From Hebobacterum sp964559435 (GTDB taxonomy: Bacteria > Armatimonadota > Hebobacteria > Hebobacterales > Hebobacteraceae), in assembly GCA_964559435.1 (NCBI GenBank), contig CAZLHI010000004.1, forward strand, positions 1-64,000: a stretch of DNA of 64,000 bases. Reading direction: 5' to 3'. The notes below the pieces were generated by a model. It was not told where the DNA came from, did not search any database, and saw only the letters and a list, made by a program, of their open reading frames with translations. Below are positions 50,046 through 58,483 of the stretch, one piece after another. Made by a program: the position numbers and the translations under genes. Position 1 is the stretch's first letter; the number at the start of each line of letters is the position of its first letter.

Positions 50046-50834
50046 CTACGTCGAGAGTATGCGCCGCAGGAACTGCGCACTACGCTGAAGCAGAGGAGCA
50101 GGATCCCCGCCCCCTTCTCGTTCGACAGAGTACACGCCCGAGTACCCCGACTCGCGAAGGGTTGCGACGATCTGCGTCATCGGAAGCCGTCCTTCCCCGA
50201 GCGCGCAAGCGCCACCCTCGTCCAGGTCCTTCAGGTGGGTGTGAACAGTGACTTCCCTGAGCGCTTGCACAGCCGCGAGCGGATCAGACCCGTCGCGCTG
50301 ATAGCCCGCGGTATCGGGACAGGCGCCGATGAAACCACGGTGCCTCTCTGCGAGCCCCAGGATGTCTTCAGGGTCGGCGATGGAGTACTCGCGGCCGTGG
50401 TTTTCCAGGCCGTATCGCATGCCATATCGCTGACAGGCTTCCGCGATCTGCCCGGCGAGCGCGTCCGCTTCAGTGTTGCTCAGGTAGCCCGTGCACATGG
50501 GCGCGCCGAGCGTGTTTGCGCAGCCGAAAAGCCCTTCGATATCACTGTCGCTCCCGATCCCACCAACGCAGTAGGCGGCGATTTGGAGATCGTGACGAGA
50601 CAGGCTGTCTCGGACCAACGACAGCTGCTCGTCGTCCCACTTCTCGAATCCAGTCGTCCCTCGCCAGAGCTCCACGTAGTCGAAGCCAAGCGATTTCACG
50701 GTCGCCAGCAGCTCGTCGAGGTCTCGGGGAGTCCAGCTCTGCTCGAACCTGCCCTGGGCAACGGCCCAGGGCGTGGTCGCATCGTAGCCGCTGAGTCTGT
50801 ACACCCACGACGCTGTGATCACACCTATCTTCAT
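50046..50834 (-). CDS. Sugar phosphate isomerase/epimerase-like TIM-barrel protein
   Basis: A 262-residue xylose-isomerase-like barrel. Metal-ligand candidates follow the family pattern: Glu in YGLENHG, Asp in GACPDTAGY, His in VTVHTHLKD and Glu in GVYSVERE. The N-terminus MKIGVITASWVYRL is the first barrel strand. Family members epimerise or isomerise sugars, inositol intermediates or hydroxypyruvate; the substrate is unknown. ATG 50834 follows AAGGGGA. It lies 22 bases after the stop of the secreted protein gene at 50857-52035 in the same direction, so they are probably cotranscribed. Confidence 0.87.
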   Translation of the reverse strand: MKIGVITASWVYRLSGYDATTPWAVAQGRFEQSWTPRDLDELLATVKSLGFDYVELWRGTTGFEKWDDEQLSLVRDSLSRHDLQIAAYCVGGIGSDSDIEGLFGCANTLGAPMCTGYLSNTEADALAGQIAEACQRYGMRYGLENHGREYSIADPEDILGLAERHRGFIGACPDTAGYQRDGSDPLAAVQALREVTVHTHLKDLDEGGACALGEGRLPMTQIVATLRESGYSGVYSVEREGGGDPAPLLQRSAQFLRRILST

Positions 50835-50856
50835 GCTTGTTCCCCTTGAGAGTCGC

Positions 50857-52035
50857 TCAATGGCGGCTTGGCGCTCGCGCCTCTCCCCGGCGCATCGCCC
50901 GGGGGTCGGCAGCCTGGAATATCGGGAAGAGTATTCGAATGCGATCCACCTCGTCAAGGGCGTTGTCGGCCCACGCGGGCAGAGGAGCACCGAGGTCTGA
51001 CGACAGCCGCAAGCAAGGCATGGGCCGCCATCCGTCACCTGTGTCCACTTCCACGAGAAAGCGCTCCAGGAGCCGAGTCCGCCATTCAGTGGCATAGAGA
51101 TCATCGGCAAGATAGTCGGGGCGGATGTGCTGATAGAACAGCGGCGCCAAGGTTCCCCAGAGGAACGACTCGTCTTCAATCGGTCCCACTATCATCCACT
51201 GGGCCTTCGTCCACGCGGGGTGCATCTCAGGGCTCATGGCGTGGCCGACAGGGATCATCTGGAAGGCGCCGAGGGCCCGCACCGGTGAGGTCGATACGTC
51301 CACCACCCCCGCGTGGCCCGCCCGGACCCGGCCGATCCCGGCATAGAGCGAACCCGCAAAGCGGCCGATCCCCCGCACCGGACGGATGACCCATCCGACC
51401 GGCCGCTTCGATCCGTCTGGGTAGCAGAGAGTCAGTGCGCCGCCCTCCGTGTTCTCGATCTCGGCGGCAATCGGGTAGGGCGTAGGGAGAGTTACAAGGA
51501 TGCTGAGGACGTCACCGCGTTGAGGCACGTAGCCCTCAGTTAAGGGCACCCGCTCCGACTGATCTGTCTCACACCAGACCAGGTTGCCTACGAAGGGCGC
51601 GAGGCCGCCGCCGAAGATTCCCCGGCCAGCGGGAATGTCGGTGTAGATGGAGGAGTCAGGGCTCAGGAACGAGTTGTACCTTTCCGGCGGAGCCAGGAAG
51701 TCCCGGGGCAGGATCGAGAAGATAATGCCTCTATCCTCTTCCTCGCTCACTCCCAGGCCGATGTGTACGGCATTCACAGCCGTAGCGGCGACGCGGCCGG
51801 GTGCCACCCATTTGCTGGCCGTATAGCCCCGGTTGCTGACCCTGGTCGTGTAGCGGAGCACGCTGCCGACATCGTGCCAGGTCTGGCCGCCGTCATAGCT
51901 GGCCGCGATGGGTCCGCCGACATCGTTGACGATGCGCAGCCTCACCAGTTCCCGCGCGGGCGCCCGGCCGACACAATGGACCTGAAGCGGGACGAGCCAT
52001 AGTACCAGCGCGCAGACAGCGGCCGCGGTGGCCAT
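50857..52035 (-). CDS. Secreted protein of unknown function
   Basis: A 392-residue protein with a signal peptide (~1-22, AAAVCALVLWLVPLQVHC). The mature part is beta-rich: LRIVNDVGGPIAASYDGGQTWHDVGSVLRY, IFSILPRDFLAPPERYNSFLSPDSSIYTDIPAGRGIFGGGLAPFVGN, VDVSTSPVRALGAFQMIPVGHAMSPEM. The turn SYDGGQTW resembles the Asp-box of sialidase-like propellers, but only one is seen. No enzyme family is recognised. The spacing to the next gene (22 bases) suggests an operon with the sugar isomerase. An extended -10 promoter lies about 55 bases upstream. Confidence 0.6.
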   Translation of the reverse strand: MATAAAVCALVLWLVPLQVHCVGRAPARELVRLRIVNDVGGPIAASYDGGQTWHDVGSVLRYTTRVSNRGYTASKWVAPGRVAATAVNAVHIGLGVSEEEDRGIIFSILPRDFLAPPERYNSFLSPDSSIYTDIPAGRGIFGGGLAPFVGNLVWCETDQSERVPLTEGYVPQRGDVLSILVTLPTPYPIAAEIENTEGGALTLCYPDGSKRPVGWVIRPVRGIGRFAGSLYAGIGRVRAGHAGVVDVSTSPVRALGAFQMIPVGHAMSPEMHPAWTKAQWMIVGPIEDESFLWGTLAPLFYQHIRPDYLADDLYATEWRTRLLERFLVEVDTGDGWRPMPCLRLSSDLGAPLPAWADNALDEVDRIRILFPIFQAADPRAMRRGEARAPSRH

Positions 52036-52390
52036 CGCTGTACTCCGAAGCCTGATGAGATACGCTGCTCAAGGAACTGCAAGCTCTCGGATTCTATCAG
52101 AATGGGGAGGGATACGCCAGCCGGTAATCACGCGCCGCGCCGGAGCGACGCGGCCCGGCCTGTGGCTGCCTGTCGGAACAAGCTGACGATAGGGGAGAGG
52201 AGTTTCAGGGCTCCGTCGACAGGTCCGGTAGCGGAGTGCCCCTCAATTCCTTCCTTCGCTCCTCTCCCCGACTCGCCATGAGGGCACCGCCCTCTGAGGG
52301 ATTGAGCAGGTATTAGACGCGGTTAAGCCGTGAATAGTTCTCGGAGGGCCACGGCTTCTTCGCGAGTGGCAAGCTGGGACCCGGAGGCGA
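52036..52390. other. 355-base gap between CsaB and the secreted-protein gene
   Basis: No gene is supported. It holds the extended -10 promoter of the secreted-protein gene (52091-52099). The CsaB side contains small inverted repeats, including GAGGGC and GCCCTC near 52262-52297, but no T-rich terminator. Confidence 0.5.
52091..52099 (-). promoter_or_regulatory. Extended -10 promoter of the secreted-protein gene
   Basis: On the minus strand TGA-TAGAAT matches the extended -10 form (TGn then five of six TATAAT bases), about 55 bases upstream of the ATG at 52035. No clear -35 box is seen. Confidence 0.45.
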
Positions 52391-53500
52391 TCAGCGGTCG
52401 GGCAGAAGGCTGACTGCCAGCTCAACGTTCCGCAAAGCGGCTGCCCGGAGGTGAGACAGGCGCTCCGCCAGCAGCGTCGAGACCTCGGAACGGGCCTCCC
52501 AAGTCTCCTCGATCGCGGCCTCGAGGCGCTCTGGGTCGAACTCCTCCACCGCGGCGGCCGGTTCCAGGTCGAGCTGGTCCAGCAATCCGTCAACCTTCGG
52601 ATCGTAGGAGATGGCCACCAGCGGCACTGCGGCGAGCGCGCTGAAGACAAGCGAATGGAGGCGCATGCCAACCAGAAGGTCGCAGCCGGCCACCAGTGCC
52701 AGCATGTCACGTGTGCTCAGCTTGGCCTGGACGACGTGAGACTGACACGCCATGGCCCCGGCCGCTCGTCTGGCGATCTGCGCGTCCTGCCCGGGATGCA
52801 GCGCCACGAGCACAGGTCGCAGCCCAACCCGCCGACAGGCCCTTCCGATGGCCTCGCCAAGCTCCGCGGCCGTCGCCGCGCTGTCGGCCCGCCCCGGCGC
52901 TCGCCGCAGCGACACGATTGCGGCCGGATGACCGCGGTCGGACAGGCCAGCCTTCTTGCGGGCGACTGTGATCTCTTCAGAAGTCGGCGGTGGCATGAGA
53001 AAGGCCAAGTCCGCGGTCACCTCCGCTCCGCGCGCGACCGCGAGATTGCGCAGCTCATCGAGGGAGAGCCGATCACGGAGGGCGAACACATCCACTCCTC
53101 TGAGAACGCGCCGGACGGCCCATCGAATGGCCCCTCGCCGCAGAGGGCCGACGCTCTGGCCGACGAAAGCAACGGGACGCCCGGCGACGTGCGCAAGATA
53201 CATCACTGCCAGGTAGTACAGCGGCGACCGCCAGCTGGTGACATCCTGAAGCAGGCCGCCGCCTCCGCTGACCACCAGGTCGCTGGCCCTCGCCTCTCGC
53301 CGGGCGATCCGCAAATCCCGAGGGACTGCGATGACCCCGTGCTCGGCCGCGGTGGCCGCGGGATTCCCCGACATCACGATCAGCTCAGCGCGAGGGGCGA
53401 GCTCCTGAAATCCTGAAATCAGGCCGGCGAGGATCGCTTCATCACCTATGTTGCCGAACCCGTAGTAGCCCGATATCAGGACGCGGGCGCGCCGACTCAT
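52391..53500 (-). CDS. csaB: CsaB-type polysaccharide pyruvyltransferase
   Basis: A 369-residue protein with the family start ISGYYGFGNIGDEAILAGLISGF, then LVVSGGGGLLQDVTSWRSPLYYLA, VGQSVGPL, DLAFLMPP, and near the C-terminus GMRLHSLVFSALAAVPLVAISYDPKV. CsaB transfers pyruvate from phosphoenolpyruvate to a cell-wall polysaccharide, creating the ketal that SLH domains bind. The window encodes a three-SLH surface protein at 26978, giving it a likely client. ATG 53500 overlaps the DUF5693 stop by ATGA, so the two are translationally coupled. The frame is open upstream, but that part lies inside DUF5693. It is a cytoplasmic enzyme. Confidence 0.92.
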   Translation of the reverse strand: MSRRARVLISGYYGFGNIGDEAILAGLISGFQELAPRAELIVMSGNPAATAAEHGVIAVPRDLRIARREARASDLVVSGGGGLLQDVTSWRSPLYYLAVMYLAHVAGRPVAFVGQSVGPLRRGAIRWAVRRVLRGVDVFALRDRLSLDELRNLAVARGAEVTADLAFLMPPPTSEEITVARKKAGLSDRGHPAAIVSLRRAPGRADSAATAAELGEAIGRACRRVGLRPVLVALHPGQDAQIARRAAGAMACQSHVVQAKLSTRDMLALVAGCDLLVGMRLHSLVFSALAAVPLVAISYDPKVDGLLDQLDLEPAAAVEEFDPERLEAAIEETWEARSEVSTLLAERLSHLRAAALRNVELAVSLLPDR

Positions 53501-55407
53501 GATGAGAGGGACCGACGGTCGGCGACGGCCGACCAAATGAGGAGGAGGATAACTCCGAGCACGACCCCCAGCCATAGGCCATTCAGGGCTCGGAGAATCG
53601 ACACGTACAAGGGCGTATGAAAGTGACAGAATGTGTTGAGCAACGACACCTGCCCCAAGCTGGCAATAGCACCTACCAGTGGCAGCCATGCGCGGCGGCC
53701 TCGTACCGCCAGCACGACGCTCAGCATAAGGGCAGGATGTCCGAGGAGAAACTCCTTAGTGCGCGGCCGCACGGCCAAGGCAGATTCCAGCAACTCCCGC
53801 GCCTTGACCTCCAATAGCGATGGCAAGACGAGAGGTTGGTTGCCACTTCGCGTGACCACGAACCCGACCGCTGCCAGGACTATGACGACTGCCGCCACCT
53901 GCGAGACGCTGACCGGCTGACGAAGGAACTGAGCCACGTGCACCCGCGTCCGCACCCACCAGCTCGACATCGGCTCGATGCCGCCGGAGACATTCGCGAT
54001 GACGGCGGCCACCGTGAGGACGATCGGTGCCAGCAGCGATAACTTGACACCGGTGAAGAGCGCAATGCCAGACAGATAGCCGACGCGCGAGTACATGCCG
54101 ACGATCAGCATCGCGCCGGCGAGCGAGATGGCAGATGCCGCCACGAGTCGATAGGCGGCCGCGCCCAGAAGAAACATCCGGCCGGCCCGCGGCCGCACGC
54201 CAGGCACGCCCTGCACTGCCCAGACGGCGGCCAGCGTCGGGAAGGCTACGGCCGCCACCAATCCGCCGAGTGGAGTGAGCAGGGGCAAAGCAAGCAGAGA
54301 TATTGCGCCGCCGATCGCCAGCAGGACGAGCAACACGCCCCACGACCAGGGGGCGCTCACCGGGACCAGTCGTCGCAGTAGCAGTATTGCACCGGCGACG
54401 ATGCCGAGCGCGACAACCGCGCGCGGCCACCTGGGCGGCCACCCCCGGGGGGCTGAGAACGGCCTCCCGCTGCCCAGATGGAATCCGTCGGCACGGAGCG
54501 CACTGGCGATGGCCTTCACGTATTCGGTATTGCGTGCAGCGGGTTCCGGAATGGCCCGGGTGATCAGACGCACGTAGAGCGCACGGATGTTGCGCTCTTG
54601 CGCGGCGCGGGCGTATCGAGGCACGCCCACAGCCGGAGTCATTGTGAGCATGTCTGATTCGCTGGTGCTGTGCACGCGGACCACTCGATCGAAGAGCCTC
54701 CCCGCGAGGGCGCCATCGCCCCGTTGGCCGGCCATCTCCACACGCCCGAACAGGAGATCGTTCTCCCGCATTGCCTGTGCTGTGATGTCGATGAGGCCGT
54801 CGTATCCAAGGATCTCTTCTTTGTCGAAGATGATCAGACGCGCGCCGGCCCCTACCGCGTCAGCGACGGCCGCCTCGACTGCGGCCGCGGTGGCGCCGGG
54901 CCAGTTCCTGAGACGCGCCACCACATCCAGCCCCACCGCCTCGGCGGCCGCGACGTGCTCCACGGGCAGCAGAGCGGGCACCTCCGCGAGATCGCCTCCG
55001 GGCATCCGAACGGCTACCACCGGTGGCGGAGCCGCCATCTGGATCTCAGTCTGCGGCAGCCGGGCCCTCAGAGCTGTCACAAGCAGGACGGCGAGCGAGC
55101 CGTCAGGGGTAATCAGACTCGTCTCACCCCGCAGCGACATCGCCATGATGCGGCCTTCTGCAACGAGGTCGCCAACTGTCCGCTCTCTGACTGCCAGCGC
55201 GGAGGCACCCGCGTCTCTCAGGCCTACCAAGAACTCGGGCAATGTCTTGCCCGAGGCGCTCGCCACAAGGCACGCGTCATCGACATCGATGATGATCTCC
55301 ACAGTGCGATTGGTCCCCTCGATCCGCGCCCTCCCCATTGCGAGGAACACGGCGGCGGCCAAAGCCAGCACGACAAGGAGGATCAAGATCTTGTCCGTAC
55401 GATCCAT
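53497..55407 (-). CDS. DUF5693 membrane protein, partner of CsaB
   Basis: A 636-residue protein. One N-terminal helix (ILILLVVLALAAAVFLAMG) is followed by an extracytoplasmic barrel-like domain of about 290 residues (VEIIIDVDDACLVASASGKTLPEFLVGLRDAGASALAVRE, LIIFDKEEILGYDGLI, YVRLITRA) and then about eight more helices. This matches DUF5693 proteins, which are encoded next to csaB in Firmicutes and related bacteria. They probably take part in making or exporting the pyruvylated secondary wall polysaccharide; the reaction is unknown. ATG 55407 is chosen just before the first helix; the frame is open to 55527. Its stop overlaps the csaB start. Confidence 0.83.
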   Translation of the reverse strand: MDRTDKILILLVVLALAAAVFLAMGRARIEGTNRTVEIIIDVDDACLVASASGKTLPEFLVGLRDAGASALAVRERTVGDLVAEGRIMAMSLRGETSLITPDGSLAVLLVTALRARLPQTEIQMAAPPPVVAVRMPGGDLAEVPALLPVEHVAAAEAVGLDVVARLRNWPGATAAAVEAAVADAVGAGARLIIFDKEEILGYDGLIDITAQAMRENDLLFGRVEMAGQRGDGALAGRLFDRVVRVHSTSESDMLTMTPAVGVPRYARAAQERNIRALYVRLITRAIPEPAARNTEYVKAIASALRADGFHLGSGRPFSAPRGWPPRWPRAVVALGIVAGAILLLRRLVPVSAPWSWGVLLVLLAIGGAISLLALPLLTPLGGLVAAVAFPTLAAVWAVQGVPGVRPRAGRMFLLGAAAYRLVAASAISLAGAMLIVGMYSRVGYLSGIALFTGVKLSLLAPIVLTVAAVIANVSGGIEPMSSWWVRTRVHVAQFLRQPVSVSQVAAVVIVLAAVGFVVTRSGNQPLVLPSLLEVKARELLESALAVRPRTKEFLLGHPALMLSVVLAVRGRRAWLPLVGAIASLGQVSLLNTFCHFHTPLYVSILRALNGLWLGVVLGVILLLIWSAVADRRSLSS

Positions 55408-55526
55408 TGAGGCCCTCTGCCCGCGCCTGCCTGTGCGCCGCATTGTAGCACGGCAAGGAGGGAGCCGCAAACACAGGGGCGAGGTAGGCCGCCCGATTCC
55501 GGCGAAACCGGCTGTGAGGATGGTCA

Positions 55527-56513
55527 ATGTCGGGACTCGTCCTGGGAATGGACGGCGGCCAGACTTCGACGACCGCCGCGGTGTGCGAGCTCAGCGGGAG
55601 GCTTCTGGGCGTTGGACGCGCGGGGCCGGCCAACCACGTGTGGGAGCCCTGGGGTGTCCGGCGCGCCAGGCGCGCGGTCAAGGGCGGCGCGGCCGAAGCG
55701 CTGAAAGCCGCCCGACTGCCTAGGCACACCATCTTGGATGCAGCGTTCCTCGGAATCACAGGGGCAAAGGCCGACCGCCGGACCGAGCGGGCGGTCAGGA
55801 ACTGCGTCAGAGCAAAGCGCCTGCGGATCGCCAACGATGACGTCAACGCCCTTGCCTCGGTCACTGCCGGCAAGCCGGGAGTCGTCGTGATCGCTGGCAC
55901 CGGCACAATTGCGTACGGAGAGAACGCGCGGGGTCGCAGCGAGAGCGCAAGTGGGTGGGGGTTCCTGCTGGGCGACGAGGGCGCGGGATTCTGGATGGCT
56001 CGGAAGGCCATCGCCGCCGCCTGTCGCGCCTACGACGGGCGGAACGACGACACCGCTTTGACCCGGATGCTCCTGGCCGAGGCCGGCGCGCGGGACTTAT
56101 GGGATCTGCACTTTCTCATCTACTCGGAGAAACTCTCCCGGTCTGACATAGCAGACCTCGCGCGGGTGGTGCCGAGAGCCGCGGCTGAGGGAGATCGGGC
56201 AGCTCGGAGCATCCTCCGGCAGGCCGGAGGCGAACTCGGCCTCGCCGGGGCGACCGTTGCGCGCCGGCTGGGCATGCACCGCGGCCGAGCGACGGTCGGC
56301 ATGGTCGGGGGCGTCTTTCTCGGATCGAGCGGGGTGCGCCAGAGCTTCCGGCGCGAGGTCAGGAAGCATGTGCCCCAGGCCCATTTCGCGCCGGCCCGCT
56401 TTGCACCGGTTATCGGCTCCGTCGTCCTGGCACTGAAGATGGCCGGGGTGCCGCTGAAACAAACCGTTCTGGCCAATCTGGACACGGCCTCGGCCGAGAT
56501 TGGCAGCAAGTAG
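55527..56513 (+). CDS. BadF/BadG-type ATPase-fold kinase, probable N-acetylhexosamine kinase
   Basis: A 328-residue ASKHA-fold protein. The phosphate-1 motif is VLGMDGGQTSTTAAV, the second phosphate loop VIAGTGTIAYGEN, and the sugar-site region GWGFLLGDEGAGFWMARKAI, as in N-acetylglucosamine kinases. The adenosine motif near the C-terminus is GMVGGVFLGS. The next gene, 34 bases downstream, is a NanE-like epimerase. Together they suggest phosphorylation of N-acetylmannosamine or N-acetylglucosamine and conversion to GlcNAc-6-phosphate. The ATG at 55527 has only a weak GAGGAT upstream. It is divergent from DUF5693. Confidence 0.85.
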   Translation: MSGLVLGMDGGQTSTTAAVCELSGRLLGVGRAGPANHVWEPWGVRRARRAVKGGAAEALKAARLPRHTILDAAFLGITGAKADRRTERAVRNCVRAKRLRIANDDVNALASVTAGKPGVVVIAGTGTIAYGENARGRSESASGWGFLLGDEGAGFWMARKAIAAACRAYDGRNDDTALTRMLLAEAGARDLWDLHFLIYSEKLSRSDIADLARVVPRAAAEGDRAARSILRQAGGELGLAGATVARRLGMHRGRATVGMVGGVFLGSSGVRQSFRREVRKHVPQAHFAPARFAPVIGSVVLALKMAGVPLKQTVLANLDTASAEIGSK

Positions 56514-56546
56514 GCTGCCACCGGGCCGCGCGGAGGAGCGATAGTG

Positions 56547-57230
56547 ATGAGCGGATCGATCATCGAGAAGCTCAAAGGCGGGCTCGTCGTCTCCTGCCAG
56601 GCCGAGGAGGGCAGCCCCTTCTTCCGGCCTGAGTCGATGGCGCGCTTTGCCAAAGCCGCGGAGATGGGGGGCTCGGTGGGCATTCGCGCCAAGGAGCCGG
56701 ATATTCGAGCCATCAAGGAGATGTGCACGCTGCCGATCATCGGAATAGACAAGGTCTACCTCGACGGCTTCGAGGTCTACATCACCCCACGCTTCGAAGA
56801 TGCGCAACGCATCGCCCAGGCCGGTGCTGACATCATCGCCCTCGACTGCACGCCCCGGCCGCGGCCGGGTGGAATGAATATGGAGGAACTGGTGCAGCGC
56901 ATCAAGTCAGACCTAAGGCTCCCCGTCATGGCTGACATCGCCACCTTGGAAGAGGCGATTGCGGCGGAGAAGGCCGGCGCCGACATCCTGGCCACAACGT
57001 TGAGCGGATACACAGCCTACAGCCCAAGGCGAGAAGCACCTGACTTCGCTCTCCTTGAGACCGTCATACGCTCGGTGAAGGTTCCAGTAATCGCCGAGGG
57101 ACACGTCCAGACGCCGGAGGATGCGCGGGCGTGCTTCGCTCTAGGGGCTTGGGCGATCGTGATCGGGACCGCCATCACGCGGCCGGTTGAGCTGACGCAG
57201 CGGTTCGCGCGGGCGATTGGCTCGTCGTAG
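56547..57230 (+). CDS. nanE: Putative N-acylmannosamine-6-phosphate 2-epimerase
   Basis: A 227-residue TIM barrel. The family start is IIEKLKGGLVVSCQAEEGSPFFRPESMARFAKAAEMGGSVGIRAKEP, followed by LPIIGIDKV, ADIIALDCTPRPRP, PVMADIATLEEA with the catalytic Lys/Asp region, TTLSGYT and PVIAEGHVQTPEDA. NanE interconverts ManNAc-6-P and GlcNAc-6-P in the sialic-acid and amino-sugar route. ATG 56547 follows CGGAGGAG; GTG 56544 overlaps. It sits between the kinase and the amidohydrolase gene in an apparent three-gene operon. No neuraminate lyase is seen, so the input may be ManNAc rather than sialic acid. Confidence 0.88.
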   Translation: MSGSIIEKLKGGLVVSCQAEEGSPFFRPESMARFAKAAEMGGSVGIRAKEPDIRAIKEMCTLPIIGIDKVYLDGFEVYITPRFEDAQRIAQAGADIIALDCTPRPRPGGMNMEELVQRIKSDLRLPVMADIATLEEAIAAEKAGADILATTLSGYTAYSPRREAPDFALLETVIRSVKVPVIAEGHVQTPEDARACFALGAWAIVIGTAITRPVELTQRFARAIGSS

Positions 57231-57250
57231 GGCCCACTGCGAGGACGCCG

Positions 57251-58471
57251 ATGTTCACCGGCCGCGAGTTCGAAGACATACGCAGGGCCCTCGACGCCAT
57301 TCCCATCGTCGACACCCATGAGCACTACGGTCCGGCCTGGAACGCACCCGGCACGACGCTGTACACCTTGTTTCGCGAGTCTTACGTCGAGTGGGTTGCC
57401 CACGACGATGAGCTAGAGGAGAGCCCTGAGTCGCTGCGAGCGTGGCTCCAGCCGTGCTGGAGCAATTCCTACACCGTCTCCCTGATGCGCGGGCTCCGCG
57501 GCCTCTACGACATAGAGCAGCGAGAGCTAAGCGACCTCCCTTTCGCCGATCTGGCCGAGAGGGTGCAGGCCGCCTACCAGGACCCCGGCTGGGCACTGAG
57601 CGTGCTCCGCAGGGCAGGCATCCAGCAGACCATCGTCGATCCGCTTCCGACCCGTGGTTACCTCCACGATGAGCCGAGCTTCCACCTGGCTCTGCGCTCT
57701 CACATGCTCGTCCATGGGTACGACCGAACGGCAGAAGATCACGACGGATGTAATCCTTTCGCCTTCGCCGCGAAGCTCGGCAGCCGCATATCCAGCTTCG
57801 ACGACTATCTTGGATTCGTGGATGCGTGGGTGAGAGAGCACAAGGAGAAGGGTGCGGTCGCCATCAAGTCCGCGCTGGCCTACGAGCGCGACATCGAGGT
57901 GAAGCCGGTTACACACAGGGAGGCCGCCCGCATCTTCGACACGGCGACCAAAGACCCCGAGCAACAGAAGCAGTTCGGCGACTTCATTCTGAACCTACTG
58001 GCCCAGAAGGCGGCGGAGTACGATCTGGTCTTCCAAGTCCACGCGGGACTGGCCCTCCAGGCCACCTCCCACCCATGGCGTCTCATGTGGCTGCTGGACA
58101 ACAACCCCGGCACGACCTTGGACCTCTTCCACGCCGGCTACCCCTGGCTCGACGACGTGCTGGCGATGGCATCTGAGAGGTCGAACCTGATCGTGGATAC
58201 GTGCTGGCTCCCGATCATATCGCCGGCCGCAGCCGTCCGCTTCTACACTGAGTACCCGGAAGTCGCCTACCGAGCCGATACGCTGCTGTGGGGCGGCGAC
58301 AACTGGCATTCCGAGGAGACCTACGGCGCTGCCATGACCTTCAGGGATTGCCTCGCCAAGGCTGTGGCTGAGAAAGTCGAGGGCGGCTACTGGACGCGGC
58401 GAGAGGGGCTCCGCTTTGCGGAGGGTGTCATGTGGCGAGCCGCGCAGAGGTGGTTCGACATGGATCTGTGA
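57251..58471 (+). CDS. Amidohydrolase-superfamily protein
   Basis: A 406-residue TIM barrel with amidohydrolase metal motifs: HxH in IVDTHEHYG near residue 23, Lys in VAIKSALAYERD, His in LVFQVHAGLAL, His in LDLFHAGYPWLDD and Asp in LLWGGDNWHSEE. The order matches uronate-isomerase/ACMSD-like amidohydrolases rather than NagA, so it is not assigned as GlcNAc-6-phosphate deacetylase. Its place 20 bases after the NanE gene points to amino-sugar or uronate metabolism. The ribosome site (GAGGACG) before the ATG is fair. The length is normal. Confidence 0.82.
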   Translation: MFTGREFEDIRRALDAIPIVDTHEHYGPAWNAPGTTLYTLFRESYVEWVAHDDELEESPESLRAWLQPCWSNSYTVSLMRGLRGLYDIEQRELSDLPFADLAERVQAAYQDPGWALSVLRRAGIQQTIVDPLPTRGYLHDEPSFHLALRSHMLVHGYDRTAEDHDGCNPFAFAAKLGSRISSFDDYLGFVDAWVREHKEKGAVAIKSALAYERDIEVKPVTHREAARIFDTATKDPEQQKQFGDFILNLLAQKAAEYDLVFQVHAGLALQATSHPWRLMWLLDNNPGTTLDLFHAGYPWLDDVLAMASERSNLIVDTCWLPIISPAAAVRFYTEYPEVAYRADTLLWGGDNWHSEETYGAAMTFRDCLAKAVAEKVEGGYWTRREGLRFAEGVMWRAAQRWFDMDL

Positions 58472-58483
58472 AGAGCACGGATG

